Positions 1-11,735 of a DNA stretch of 64,000 bases are shown here, piece after piece. The notes beneath the pieces were generated by a model. The model had not been told where the DNA came from. It saw only the letters and a list, made by a program, of their open reading frames with translations, and made no database searches. Each line of letters starts with the position of its first letter. The first letter of the stretch is position 1. Source of the DNA: Puccinellia tenuiflora (Eukaryota > Streptophyta > Magnoliopsida > Poales > Poaceae); assembly GCA_012064385.1 (NCBI GenBank), contig QRDG01000135.1:180169-244168 (forward strand), read 5' to 3'. Both the position numbers and the translations under genes were made by a program.

Positions 1-950
1 TGCAGAATGAAGATTCTCCAATGCAAAAGAGGACAAATCTATGACATTGGGTTCGTTGACCCAGATTACGTTCATGAAAAAAGTCTCCATGATTTTTACG
101 ACGATACAGAGAATAACTTGGTAAATGCGTTACGGTTTAACGAAACCAAAAGAGAAATACTATTTCCTTACAACTTCAAGTAAGTGTTACTACACATTCT
201 ATTTCGCTTAATTTCTCGATGTTAAGTGTATAATTGATGACTTATGCATGCGCAGCTTCCACTTTATTCTGCTAATCATTATGCCTGACAAAGGAGTAGT
301 ACTTGTCATGGACTCGTTACATAAACCCCTTAAGGATTGGGCGAACATGCAGGAATGCCTCCAGAGGTAATTTCACTCATATTATGGCACTATATCGGCA
401 ACTTTCCATTCATTTACTGATAGCAAGTAATTAATATATAACTCCTTTATTCATTTTCTTTGCCGGGCAGAGCTTGGAAACGATTCACCGCCAGGGCTAG
501 GGGTGATTGGGCGAAGGAGCTTACATTTAAACCAATAAATGTAAGTATTACTACCTAGATCCGCGCATCTCTTTGATTCTAGTTCAATACCATTACCATT
601 CTTGATTATTATTTTGATTGAACTCTGTTCCCGTAAAGTGCTTGAGCCAGGGAAGTGGGAATCATTTATGTGGATACTACGTCTGCGAGTTCATTCGTCA
701 GACGTGCTGTGAGAAGGGCAGAATCTTAAAACAACTTGAAGTGCGTATGCAATATTCATAATTTTAGTTTATTGCCATCAATTGTGTTTACTTTCATTCA
801 TATATATTGACCCTTTTTAATTAGATCGAACGGTTGCGAGAAGGCCTTCTACCACAGGATCGCGTACGAGCAATTCAAGAGGAATTTGCCGGATTCTTAG
901 ATGCAGAGGTCCTAGATCCGAAAGGAGAATACTACTATAAGCTAGGTTGA
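1..950 (+). CDS. CACTA-encoded Ulp1-like cysteine protease domain protein, C-terminal five exons (5' end outside window)
   Basis: Reading from base 1, five exons join in phase with GT/AG borders: <1-179, 256-366, 471-540, 639-740 and 825-950 (TGA). The product carries the Ulp1/C48 protease order of catalytic residues: His in NFHFILLII, Asp in VLVMDSL, Gln in CLSQG and Cys in HLCGYYVCEF. Such domains are common at the C terminus of proteins encoded by plant En/Spm (CACTA) elements; their role in transposition is unclear. The gene runs toward the CACTA terminus at 1524, so it belongs to that element. No frameshift or stop is seen in the visible part, so this end looks intact. The N-terminal part and the transposase lie left of the window. 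Exon borders are inferred from splice consensus and phase, not from transcripts. Confidence 0.75.
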
Positions 951-1308
951 AATTAAATAGTGAGTGTAAAAGAGATGTATATATATAAGAATGAAACTCA
1001 TGTGTACTACATGTACCGTTTGTAATATGTTCGACCAAGCACGACGAATGAGATGTGTGTAATATATTCGTGACGATATGTGTAATAGTGGTTCACCATA
1101 TTTCACTAGTATTGGCATTTTTGTAGTTCTAAAAAATATTTAATTTAAGTTTTTTAAACATGCATGCATTTGACATAATCAAATAGGTCTTATTTTTCTG
1201 AACATTTTGGTATTTTATTCATATTTTTATGAATTACAGAATAAGCATTATTGATTTTACAAATTTAAACAATTTTCTGAAATTTCTGAAAAAAGTGAAA
1301 AAATCTGA

Positions 1309-1510
1309 CGGGACAATAGTCCCGGTTCGTATTACGAACCGGGACGAAAGACCCTCCCCATTAGTCCCGGTTCGTAATACGAACCGGGACGAAAGACCCT
1401 CCCCATTCGTCCCGGTTGGTGTCCCAACCGGGACTAGCATTCGTCCCGATTTGCTAGTCCCGGTTGGGGAACCGGGACGAATGGCCCAAACCAACCGGGA
1501 CAATAGGGGG
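1309..1510. repeat. CACTA subterminal repeat array
   Basis: At least four inverted pairs of the type AGTCCCGGTTCGTAA...TTACGAACCGGGAC, separated by GAAAGACCCTCCCCATT spacers. This is the usual transposase-binding architecture of CACTA ends. The palindromic units keep short open frames on both strands (about 90 codons), which are not genes. Confidence 0.85.
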
Positions 1511-2615
1511 GTTTTCCACTAGTGCTTGTTATCAAGATGGTTGGAGTGAGGTGGCTTGGCATCCCCAAGCTTAAATTCTTGTACTTTTATGATATATGTA
1601 GGGTGAGCCTAGGGGTAACATCCCCAAGCTTGAGTGTTTGTCCCTTGTGATCTTTATTCATCACCCTCAACTCTTCCACTTGAAAGTTCTTTTCACACAA
1701 AACTCATCATAAAACTTGATTAGAGGGGTTAGTGTCTCCATAAATGAAATCCTCATAGGTACAGCAAAGACATATCATGAGTTGATTCTACACATTAGCT
1801 AATATTACTATGGTTGTGTATTTCTCTTTGATCAATAGAACCACACAAAACACAAGTAATGAGAGTAATGCAAAATAAAGACAGAATCTGACAAAAACTG
1901 GACAGCTTGTAAAGAGTGAATTTTTAGAGGCACTTACGTTGCTCAAATCAGAAAACTTTGAACTAATGAAATGTGTATTAATAACTGAATATTGCTATCG
2001 TAAAATATCAAGTCAAAATTCCTCTTATGTGATTTTATACATGTTTCGCAGTGAAGCTCAGGAATCTGTTTTCTGGACAGCAAATCGCTATTGTTTAATC
2101 CTACCTCTCAAAAGTGGTTATTCTTGCCATTAAGATGAAAAATAAGATACAAAGGTGATGTCACAGTAGTAAACAAGCACCTTGACTCAAAAATAAAAAA
2201 TCAAACTGAAGAAATAAAAAAGAAGCAAAAAGAACCAAGAAAATTCAAGAGAAACAAACAAAGAAGAAAGAAAATATTTTTGTTGTTTTTTATTTAGCAA
2301 AAAGGCAAAAGAAGAAGCAAATATATACAACATAAACACTCTTTTTATTTGGTTTTAGCTTTGGGAAAAGTTTTAATGATAGAGACTTTGCAACGGTTCC
2401 ATTGGCATGAACAATACATGTTCAAGGTCGACCCCAACATCTCCATTACTCATCCTTCTCATTTACTTTCCCAAATTTTATAGAAAGTGAAAATCTTAAA
2501 CTAATTGTTAGAAAACAGTAGGTAAAGTTATTTTTTAAGTTCTCAAGATATAAAGGTGTGCCCAAACTGAATAGGAAATAAAAGCATAAAGAGCACACCA
2601 CAAAACATTAAACCA

Positions 2616-3893
2616 TTAACTTTTAAGTCTAACTCTTTTCCTATGCATTGGCATTTTATATATGAATAAATAACAGCAATAATGTGGTAACCAATGCTTG
2701 TAATGATCAGTAGATTGCATTTTAAATAACATAGAAACATAAAGATAAGTCTGTCTTCCTCTCTCATAATAATTACAAGTAGTGCAAGCAAATGTGATAA
2801 AACAAATATTAGATTGGTGCACCTTTGCAAACTTAGGAACATATAGAGGATTATTAAAACTATCATGTGAGCTATTAGTATGTTTTCCTCTCTCAAAATA
2901 ATTGCAAGAAGCACCATAAACATGATGGTTATGGGTGAAATGGTTATTAGTGTAACATAATTTCAGCCCACATAAGTACTTTTCAACATATAAAAGCTTC
3001 CCCTCCATGGTGTGAATAGGAGAGTTCAGAAATAAAGTAGGACTCTCATGAGTGAGAGTATTATCACAAGCAGCAAGTATATCATTTTTATCCTCACATA
3101 ATTTGGTAACAAGTTCTAAACATGGAGGATTATCAAGAAAAATAGGACCATCATCTAGAGCATTATCATAAAACATGTCTAAACCATACTCCTCATCATT
3201 TTTAAAATTATTATCAATAATGTTCTCATTAGGCATAGGTTGATAGTCCTCCTCATCATCAGAATCATAAAAGCAAAGTTTATCATCAACAAAATTTTGA
3301 GTGTTACCCTCATCCATAGGTGGTGAAGGTGGAAGTTTCCTCTCTTCATTCTCTAGTTGTTCACTATTTCCATCATCTTCTTGGTCTTCATTGTCCTCCT
3401 CTTGGGGCTGCATGGGCATCCCCAAGCTTAGGCTTTTTTCATCTTCTTCCTGCAAAATATTAGAGCTTTCTTGGGCAGCTCTCTTTCTTGTGTCAATAAC
3501 ATAGATATTTTCATCAAATTCAATTATGGAGAGATCAAGGAGATTGGCAATAAAAACTTTAAATTGAGAAGCTATAGGGCAGGTTTCATGTTCATCAATG
3601 AAGATGTATAATTCATAGGCTGCCATAAAAATAACAAATTGATCTACTTCTTCCATCCCTAAATGAGCATAATTCCCTGTATGATAAGTGGCAATAACAT
3701 GTTCTTTATTGGAAGGGCATTGGATAAGTAAGTATTCAGAGCAACAAGTTTCTTCCTTATGATAATTAAGCAGCCTACTAGCAATTTCATTTAGAAGCTC
3801 TATGAAGCCTCCTAATCTTTTCCCTTCATATGATTCTCTATATTCCTTGGCAATCTTAGCAGCTATCATGGCATTTTTATAACAGTTTTCCAT
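2616..3893 (-). CDS. Unknown acidic protein of a non-autonomous Gypsy-type element
   Basis: A 425-codon ORF starting MENCYKNAMIAAK lies about 190 bp inside the primer-binding site, where gag would normally be. I do not recognise a gag, protease or polymerase domain. Residues about 1-130 are mixed alpha-helical-looking sequence with several Cys and His. Residues about 140-260 form a strongly acidic low-complexity stretch with runs such as EEDNEDQEDDG and DSDDEEDYQ. The C-terminal third contains two copies of a Cys-Asn-Tyr-(Phe/Tyr)-Glu-Arg-Gly-(Lys/Arg) motif about 53 residues apart. The last roughly 60 codons may be read-through of non-coding sequence. The long uninterrupted frame suggests recent selection or recent insertion; the function is unknown. 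Confidence 0.5.
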   Translation of the reverse strand: MENCYKNAMIAAKIAKEYRESYEGKRLGGFIELLNEIASRLLNYHKEETCCSEYLLIQCPSNKEHVIATYHTGNYAHLGMEEVDQFVIFMAAYELYIFIDEHETCPIASQFKVFIANLLDLSIIEFDENIYVIDTRKRAAQESSNILQEEDEKSLSLGMPMQPQEEDNEDQEDDGNSEQLENEERKLPPSPPMDEGNTQNFVDDKLCFYDSDDEEDYQPMPNENIIDNNFKNDEEYGLDMFYDNALDDGPIFLDNPPCLELVTKLCEDKNDILAACDNTLTHESPTLFLNSPIHTMEGKLLYVEKYLCGLKLCYTNNHFTHNHHVYGASCNYFERGKHTNSSHDSFNNPLYVPKFAKVHQSNICFITFACTTCNYYERGRQTYLYVSMLFKMQSTDHYKHWLPHYCCYLFIYKMPMHRKRVRLKS

Positions 3894-4077
3894 TTTCTAA
3901 TTTTTTTTGGGTTTTTGATATATGGATAAAATGTATGCAAAGCACACAACCAAACAAGTTAAAGAGGAAAACCTCCCCAAGCTTAGATGATTGCAAGATG
4001 TAAAACAAACAAAAAGAAATACATAACTGAAAATAAATATCTAGTGCAAACAAGAATAAAAACTTAAGCGCTACACT

Positions 4078-4094
4078 CCCCGGCAACGGCGCCA
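4078..4094 (-). other. Primer-binding site of element A
   Basis: Minus-strand TGGCGCCGTTGCCGGGG starts five bases inside the LTR end. It resembles the complement of a plant tRNA-Asp 3' end and is identical to the primer site of element B. Confidence 0.75.
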
Positions 4095-4099
4095 GAAAA

Positions 4100-5661
4100 T
4101 GTCTTGATACCCACAAGTATAGGGGATCGTTGAAATCTTCAATGTGTAAGTATAGTATCGATCCCACGAGGAGTAGAAGGTATAAGTATTTATCCTCTCA
4201 AATAAGAGTGTACCTCTCTTATTATCTATGCACTAGACAAACTAAAATGACTAAATGATACAAGTGTTTTTGGGTTTTTGGTGTAGAGTTTGCAATAAAG
4301 TAAAAAGCTGAAAATAAAATATGACAAGTGAAAGCTCTCAAAGAGAGAAAGCCCAATCCTCTATGCAGCAAGAGGACAAGCTCAAGTGTGTGTTTCTTAT
4401 AAGTGGAGAACGTTCCCAAGGGCTACCTAGACTTCATGGCATAAATATTTCTAGAACAACAAGGTAAACATTTTGTCAAGTTTTAATCTTCTTTGGACGG
4501 ATCCATAATTAGGTATAGCTAAATAAATAAACTAAATATCTTATGAAGGATCATGTGGCCAAGTAAATGACTGCATAAGAATTATTAAGACATAAAGTCC
4601 CACCATAGAATTAATCTTTAAGGTCCCTGATACTAATACCCTCATAACGCAACTTCATGATTCAGTCTCAGGTTTACGTGTCCTCCCAAGTCTTCCTCAC
4701 TCCATTACATTATGGTGTTCTCCCATGAGCCCATATAGGTGAAGTGATGTGCAGTCGACGTTCGCACAACACCATCATAGAATTACATCAAAGATAAAAA
4801 CTAGACAAAATACCAACACATGTCATATAAAAATCATTGCCAATTCATCCTATGCCCCCAGGAACATGAGAGAACTACTCACAACGCAAAGACATGATAT
4901 GATTCAGTGGTACAAGTGATACAACACAATCTGAAAATATTATCTCCCCACAAAACAATGACAAGTAGCAATTCACAAACATGTAGAATAGTACTTAGAC
5001 AATAGCTAGGGTTCGAACAATCTCAAACTATGAGGGGGATGAAGTGGATCACGAAGATGGTGATGGAGATGGTGCTGGTCTTGACGGTGGTGTTGATGGA
5101 GACTCCGGAGGGGGGATGGAGGAGACCTCTGGAGGTGATTCCGGCGGCGTTTCCCCCCCTCCGATCTTCTCCGGCGGCAGCCTTCTGTCTCCTGTTTCGT
5201 GGTTTTGTGTTTCTCCGCCGCCTCTCTTCGGAAAACGTCGGGGGACTATTTTATAGTCGGTTTTAGGTCAAGACGAAGACCCTGGAAGAAAGATCGACGG
5301 CAACGGAGCCACGAGGGCTGAGATGAGTGGTCCCATGTGGCCAGATCCTGGCCGCGTGGGCCTATGTCTTTCGGCCTTCGGGCCTCCACTTTTTCGCTTC
5401 CTTCGCTCCCACGTCTTCTTCCTTCCAAAAAATGATCCCCGTAAATTTATAGGTCATTTGGACGTCGTTTGGGTCCCTGAAACTCAAAAATATAGAAAAT
5501 AGGGTTTTCTGCCAGAGCAGGGTTAATTCCAGAAAAATAGGGAAACTGTGAAATATTCCCAAAATCAATAGAAAACAATGATATAACCCTTATATGATGC
5601 AAATATGATTGAAATATAAGTAATTCAATGCAAAGTTCATGTATGCATTTTAGATGCATCA
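4100..5661 (-). repeat. 5' LTR of element A
   Basis: On the minus strand it begins TGATGCATCTAAAATG and ends GGGTATCAAGACA, directly before the primer site. It is about 1,560 bp with a GC-rich central block (about 5040-5400). The short open frames at 5030-5670 fall inside it and are not treated as genes. Confidence 0.75.
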
Positions 5662-5923
5662 ACATCCCAGTAGGTGGAACACTACCTTATAAATACAGGC
5701 CAACCACGCTCCACCCGTACACAGACCAGTCCAGTTGCCTCCGTCCCCAACATGCGCTCTAAAATGTTACCTGGTCGGAAAGGCGCTGCAGCAGTTAACT
5801 TGCCCATCGGCCGACTGTTGACTTCCCGTGTGGCCTGTCGAAGGCCCGTCACACTGACTCTTTCTTCCCCTCCCCCCATGGTGAGGTCATTGTCGTTCCT
5901 GGCATTCCGAGCGGGTGTGCAGG
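5662..5923 (+). promoter_or_regulatory. Low-copy sequence with a TATA box and possible first exon, broken by a solo LTR
   Basis: TATAAATA at 5688-5695 is a full plant TATA consensus, followed by pyrimidine/CA-rich leader-like sequence and an ATG at 5752. The frame from that ATG stays open to the solo LTR at 5924 (about 57 codons) but resembles no family I know. Across the insertion the frame hits a stop just after 7433. This could be the 5' end of a decayed gene or a chance TATA in intergenic DNA. Confidence 0.35.
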
Positions 5924-7428
5924 TGATGTCTACTACACACTTCTATTCTTGTAGACTTGTTGGGACTCCAAGCGCAGAGGTTTGTAGGACAGCGGCAAAT
6001 TTCCCTTAAGTGAGTAACCCGAGGTTTATCGAATCCACGAGAGGTAGAGGTCAAAGATATCCCTCTCAAGCAACCCTGCAATTAAGATACAAGAAGTCTC
6101 TTGTGTCCCCAACACACCTAATACAATTGTCAGTTGTATAGGTGCACTAGTTCGGCGAACAGATGGTAAAATGCAAGTGATATGGATGGTAAAAGGTGAT
6201 TTTGTAATTCTGTAATAAAAATGGCAGCAAGCAAACAAGTGACAAAAGTGACTTAAAATGGAGTATCAATGCTTGGAAACAAGGCCTAGGCTTCATACTT
6301 TCACTAGTGACTACTCTCAACATCATTAACATAATTAAACACGTGATAGTTCCCACAAAAATACATGCATGGTAGACGTTACTCGGAGATCATTCTGTTG
6401 TGGATCAAATAGGATGAGAATTGCGTAGGGCTACGAAAAGCACACCTTAAAGTTCGTATTCCACATCTATGGACACTTCATGCTGTCACTATCCGCATCC
6501 AAAGATAGTACTAACAAACACCACAACCTATTTCTTGAATAGTCTTTTTCTTCAATAACACAAGCATCAAGAAACCTCATGATCTATTCAATCCAACAAA
6601 TAAAAAACAAACTCATGATGAAGATCCTCTTCCAATCTATTATCCATAGAGTCACACACGGCACCCATCCTAAGGTACCATGATCACAACGGTGGCTCCG
6701 GAAATTGTACTAAATAACACCACTTGAGCAACATCATATCCATTACACATAGGGAAACATCATGTATTCAACTACACTAACAAAGCTCATGATCACAACG
6801 AAGATCACATCATGGGAGAGAGAGATAACCACATAGCTACTTGTATAAGCCTCAGCCCCGGTGAGGGACTACTCCCTCCTCATCACGGGAAGCAGCGGTG
6901 TCGATGGAGATGGCTCCGGCGGTCGATCCCCCCTCCGGCAGGGTGCCGGAACAGGATCAATCTGACTCCCGAAACTTGTCGGCGATGGCGGCGGAGCTCT
7001 GTTGCGTATTTGGAAAAATCCTTTCGGGGGTCAGGGTTTTTTCGTCGGGGATGATTTTATAGGCGTCAGAGGCGACCGAGGGGGTGCCCACAGGGCAGGG
7101 GTGGGCCCCACCCGCGGGCTTCTCTAGGGCCGTGGCAGGGGGCCGCCTCTGGCCTGTGGGTGGCCTCCAAGGTCGCCCTTTTGGCTCCGGTCTTCATTTG
7201 TCCAATAAAAAATTGTCGTAAATTTTCGTCCAATTTCGAGAATATTTCCAGAACTAACTTTTTGCAACAAAATCAGCACAAAAACAGGGAACTGGCACTG
7301 GGCATCTTGTCAATAGGTTAGTCCGACAAATGCATTAAAATGATATAAAATGATAGTAGAAACTTGTGACAATGTCACAAAACTAGCATGGATCACTCAA
7401 AAATTATAGATACGTTTGACATGTATCA
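5924..7428 (-). mobile_element. Solo LTR 1, Gypsy-type, related to element B
   Basis: Plus-strand ends are TGATGTCTACTACACACTTC and GATACGTTTGACATGTATCA. Flanking 5-mers are GCAGG (5919-5923) and GCACG (7429-7433), a TSD with one mismatch. No primer site or coding region adjoins it, so it is a solo LTR left by LTR-LTR recombination. Its end, and the segment around ATCTTGTCAATAGGTTAGTC, match the LTR of element B. Confidence 0.8.
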
Positions 7429-7591
7429 GCACGGTCGAAGGATTGAATTGCTAGCTCCTACGTCTGCTTCTACTCGACCTCCCGAAATCTGTTATATCAT
7501 GATGCATACATTCATGTTTTATAGGCCGGATCACGTATTAGATCACGTTTAGCAAGACCGGATTGGTTAGTATATTGATAGGTTGGTTATG
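7429..7591. other. 163-bp remnant of the target sequence between two solo LTRs
   Basis: Low-copy-looking sequence that would join directly to 5662-5923 before the insertions. There is no primer site or PPT here, which argues that the two flanking LTR copies are independent solo LTRs and not one tiny element. Confidence 0.65.
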
Positions 7592-9152
7592 TGATGTCTA
7601 CTACACGCTTCTATTCTTGTAGACTCTGTTGGGCCTCCAAGCGCAGAGGTTTGTAGGACAACAGCAAAATTTCTCTTAAGTGAGTAACCCAAGGTTTATC
7701 GAATCTACGGGAGGAAGAGGTTGAATGTATCCCCTCTCAAACAATCCTGCAATTAAGATACAAGAAGTCTCTTGTGTCCCCAACACACCTAATACAATTA
7801 TCAGTTGTATAGGTGCACTATTTCGGCGAAGAGATGTTAAAATATGGTTAATATGGATGGTAAAAGGTAGTTTTGTAATTCTGTAATAAAAATGGCAGCA
7901 ATCGAACAAGTGGCAAAAATGACTGAAAACGGTTTATCAGTGCTTGGAAACAAGGCCTAGGCTTCATACTTTCACTAGTTACTACTCTCAACATCATTAA
8001 CATAATTAAACAAATGATATTTCCTACAAAAGCATGCAAGGTAGACGTTACTCGAAGATCATTCTTTCATAGATCAAAATAGGATGAGAATTGCGTAGAG
8101 CTATAAAAGCACACCTTGAAGTTCGTATTCCACATCTAGGGACACTGCACGATGTCACTGTCAGCATCCAAAGATAGTACTAACAAACACCACAATATAT
8201 CTCTTGAATAGTCTCTTTGTAATACATCCACGGCACGCGTGCTGTCACTTTCGCACCATGGAGATTATATTAAATACAAGCATCAAGAAACCTCATGATC
8301 TATTCTATCAAGCCAACAACAATAAAGAACGAACTCATGATGAAGATCCCTCTAATCTACTATCCACAGAGTCACACACGGCACGTGCGCTGTCACTTTT
8401 GCACCGTGATCACAACGGTGACTCCGGAAATTATACTAGATAATATCACTTGAGCAACATCATATCCATTACATAAAGGAAAACATCATGTATTCAACTA
8501 TATTAACAAAGCTCATGATCATAATGAAGATCACATTATGGGAGAGAGAGATAACCACATAGCTACTTGTACAAGCCTCAGCCCCGATGAGGGACTACTC
8601 CCTCCTCATCACGGGAAGCAGCAACATCGATGAAGATGGCTCCGGAGGTCAATCCCCGTCCTGGCAGGGTGCCGGAACTGGAACTTTTGTCCCTCGAATT
8701 AGGGTTTTGGATGGCGGCGGAGCTCTGTTGCATTAAAGAAAAATCCTTCGGGGGTCGTCCGTTTTAGGTCAGGGATGAATTTATAGGCATCGGAGGCGGA
8801 CGAGGGGAGGCTCCAGGGCTACGGGCGGGCGGCAACCGCGGGTGGCACCTAGGGCGTGGCTACAGGCCACCCTGGCATGTGGGCTGCCCCCAGGGTCACC
8901 CTTTTGGCTATGGTTTTCATTTGTTCGATAAAAAATCACCGTAAAATTTCGCCCAATTTCAAGTATTTTTCCTTCAGAGATTTTCTGAAATGAAAAACAA
9001 TAGAAAAACAGAACTGGCACTGGGCAACTTGTCAATAGGTTAGTCCAATAAAATGCGTTAAAATAATATTATACGATGGTAGAAACATGTGCGATTGTTA
9101 TAAAACAAGTATTGATCAAGCAAAAATTATCGATACGATTTGACATGTATCA
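7592..9152 (-). mobile_element. Solo LTR 2, same family and orientation as solo LTR 1
   Basis: Begins TGATGTCTACTACACGCTTC and ends TTTGACATGTATCA on plus. Flanking 5-mers are TTATG (7587-7591) and TTTTG (9153-9157), a TSD with one mismatch. It differs from copy 1 by many substitutions and indels, including the insertion around 8220-8270, so the two are separate old insertions. Confidence 0.8.
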
Positions 9153-9430
9153 TTTTGTTAGAATTTTTTTTATGCACTAGACCGAATGTGTTAGGAAAAT
9201 TTAATCTAATAGACAACAAAAATTTGTTAGAATTTCTTGTTAATACCGATGTATACCAATACTTAATGTGTTAAACCGAATGTGTGGCTCTTTTAATTTT
9301 TGATCAGATGATTTGTTATTCATTCTATATATGTATAATAGGGATCTTAGTCTAGTGACAATATACAAGAAACAAGACAAGGAAGGTCTGTGGCGTCGTG
9401 CACGCTTCTCTCTGTGCCTATCTATACACA
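9153..9430. other. AT-rich sequence, no gene seen
   Basis: Contains two imperfect copies of a GTTAGAATTTTTT...CGAATGTGTTA segment. Nothing coding is recognised. Confidence 0.4.
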
Positions 9431-10690
9431 TTTTTTTTCGAAATGGAGGGTGTACCCCCAGCCTCTGCATCCAAAGGATGCACACAGCCATTTTTATTAA
9501 TAATAAGAAAACACATAAACCACCAAGCCTTACAAAGAGATACATCTAGGGGTGTAAACGGATAGGATAATTTCCGCGCCGAATCCTGTTCCGAAACCGT
9601 TTTAATCAATCCATATTCGGTTTGAAAAAATCCGACGGATAAAGAAATCCGATTCCGAATTTGACGGATAAGGATATCCGATTCCGAATTTGACATCGGA
9701 TACGGTATAGGATATGTTATGAAAAATAGCCCCGGAATATAGATTATCCGAAAATTAAATAGGATTATCCGATGATTTTAATCCGAATAATCCGATTTTC
9801 TACCGAAACGTTTAACCTAATAGAACATAATTAGTGGTTAGTGAGTTGTAAATTTCGTCCATTAAATAAAAACTCACTTACATAGTGATTGTTATGACTA
9901 TGGAGTACACCTTTGTTAGGCTATTAGCATATTGAACTATTATTTTTGATTGTATGGTTCGCCGATTTACTTATACGAGTACATATCCGATTAAAAAATT
10001 TCTGTACCGAATCCGCTCCGTTTCCGCCCCCGAATCCGTGATATGATATATCTGACCCCAAATCCGCAACCGGTCATTATCCGCTCCGGTCCGAATCCGA
10101 TGAAAAAATATGGTATAGGATATGGTAACGACAAAATCCGATCCGTTTACATAGATACATCGATCAGCCTGAAGCCACCGTCCAGGCGATAACTCGCTAC
10201 ACCTACAACCTTGATGAAGGGGGTGGACATGATCGGAGCCAGTGCTCTGACCTCACACACCTACGCACATCATCTAAATCCGGCGTCCTTAACCAAGCTG
10301 CCCAATGGCTCGCCGGGGGCACAAACCGGTCCAGCAGGCATATAACACGCGCCAATGCGCACGTTGATACTCCGCCACCACAGTCTTCCACAGATCCGTC
10401 TTCAGGAGTAATCAATGCAATGACCTTGCTAGGCCTGCCGTCGACGCCGCCACGACGCCCGACAGCACAACCATCCTGCGCGCGCACCTCAACACTCGTT
10501 TGTTGCCAAGGCCTCACTGCACCATGCCGCCAAGACTTGCCGTCTTCGACGTGGAAGAAAACACGCCGCTCCACCTCAGGTCCCTTCCAGCCAACCTCCA
10601 CTCCAAAAACGATGTCCCCAAGCGGGAGAAACGGCGTCGCGTGCCGCCATCATCCGATCCAGGAAACCCAGATCTGTTTATTGGTAAGTC
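9431..10690 (-). mobile_element. LINE-like retroposon 3' end, interrupted by a hAT element
   Basis: On the minus strand the piece ends with GATGCAGAGGCTGGGGGTAC, then CTCCATTTCG and A8. That is the typical end of a grass LINE family (GATGCAGAGGCCGGGG...TTTTCGAAAAAA). A hAT element occupies 9547-10153. The GC-rich part at 10162-10690 is homologous by eye to the retroposon sequence at 46250-46330 (GATGGCGGC..., GCATCGTTTTGGAG). The 5' limit near 10690 and any TSD are uncertain. The 132-codon minus frame at 10203-10601 lies in this 3' region and has no recognised domain. Confidence 0.5.
9547..10153. mobile_element. Non-autonomous hAT element (607 bp) with 8-bp TSD
   Basis: The ends are TAGGGGTGTAAACGGAT and, inverted, TATGTAAACGGATCGGAT. 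A perfect 8-bp TSD GATACATC flanks it (9539-9546 and 10154-10161). The interior is a degenerate array of ATCCGATTCCGAAT-type motifs in both orientations and has no coding capacity. Confidence 0.85.
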
Positions 10691-11735
10691 CACTAATCAT
10701 GTGCACAATTTTGCTCTCTAATTTTTGTTGGTTGTCGGCTAGTTGTGGATGGTGATTTGACTCTGTTTATTCAAAGCAAGCCATTAGTCACTTGGAGAAG
10801 ATGAGCGGATAATTGATTCAGTGCCCTTTTCATAGAACTTCATGAAATTTCCTTTCCTTCTCTTGGCTCATCCATACTTACTGGTAAGTAACTAACCATT
10901 TAAATGTGTATTGTTTCTTTTAATTTGCATTGATAAAAAAATTGTATAGATATGCGATCAAATGATGTCTGGCGATCAAGCTGAAATGCACGGGTGAGGA
11001 TCCGACAACCATGTGTGATGCATCTATCATCACGCACAATTCGTTTTATTTTTTTTTTTTTTTTTGTGATGGAGAACCATATCGCACACGATTTATGAAT
11101 CATGTGTGATTGACTACCCCATGCATTATCAACCCTTGGATACAAAACGGTTCGATAAATCATGTATGTGTGATGGTTTATTTTAAACATGTTTGATTGC
11201 TTGATCTGTATTAGCAACTCATCCTTGTTTGTCCATGTCCAACAGACTGCATGTCCACAAACCCAAGAAACAGTCTCGTTTAGTAGCACACAACTCGAGC
11301 AACGGAGAAAGATGTTACGGGCAACCCATCCTCAAATTGCTCCAGTCTAAGCACGCTTAACCTTAGAGTTCTCTCAAGATGAGTATGACATCCTGGCCCA
11401 AGGTATAAGAGGATTGATAATTTGATAGAATTAATACTCATATCAACAAGGTATACCTTCTTTTCCGGTAGCTCATCTTCAAATAACTAAAAGGTTAATC
11501 GTGTTTGTCCTGAAACAATTCGAGGAGGGTGACCGACCGGGAAGTTGTTCCGGGGGTGAGCACGAGTAAGCACAATCGCACAGAAAAGACTAGTGTTGCT
11601 CTGTGGGTCCAATTTAGAGATCCTAAAGAGCTGACATGGGTAACAGCCACCGGCCCGGGGTGTCCGGGCTGTTACAGATCACACTTGAAACGGCCGCTCT
11701 TTAACTCCACAAAATATAAGCCAGTTAAGGATAAG

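Larger units (their letters stand above)
1..1524 (+). mobile_element. CACTA (En/Spm) DNA transposon, 3' portion
   Basis: The element ends at 1524 with TTTTCCACTAGTG, the reverse complement of a CACTAGTGGAAAA terminus. Upstream is a block of paired TCCCGGTT/AACCGGGA subterminal repeats. The likely 3-bp TSD is CTT at 1525-1527, but the partner end is outside the window. Sequence right of 1524 is internal sequence of Gypsy element A, so the CACTA appears to have inserted into that retrotransposon. Confidence 0.85.
1525..5661 (-). mobile_element. Non-autonomous Gypsy-type LTR retrotransposon A (5' LTR, primer site and part of the internal region)
   Basis: Read on the minus strand, an LTR (5661-4100, TG...CA) is followed by a primer-binding site at 4094-4078 and an internal region that runs left until the CACTA element cuts it at 1524. 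The internal region has one long ORF with no protease, reverse transcriptase or integrase motif. It shares short PPT-like motifs (TCCCCAAGCTT on plus) with element B, so A and B are related. The 3' LTR is expected beyond the left edge, on the far side of the CACTA. The sequence just after the LTR is ACATC (5662-5666), a candidate TSD whose partner is not visible. Confidence 0.75.

Noticed and set aside
1229..1522. 97-codon ORF with repeated PVRNTNRDERPSP
   Set aside because: It translates the CACTA subterminal inverted repeats; a similar frame exists on the other strand.
5924..9152. A single short LTR element with the two copies as its LTRs
   Set aside because: The 163 bp between the copies have no primer site or PPT and each copy has its own TSD, so two solo LTRs fit better.
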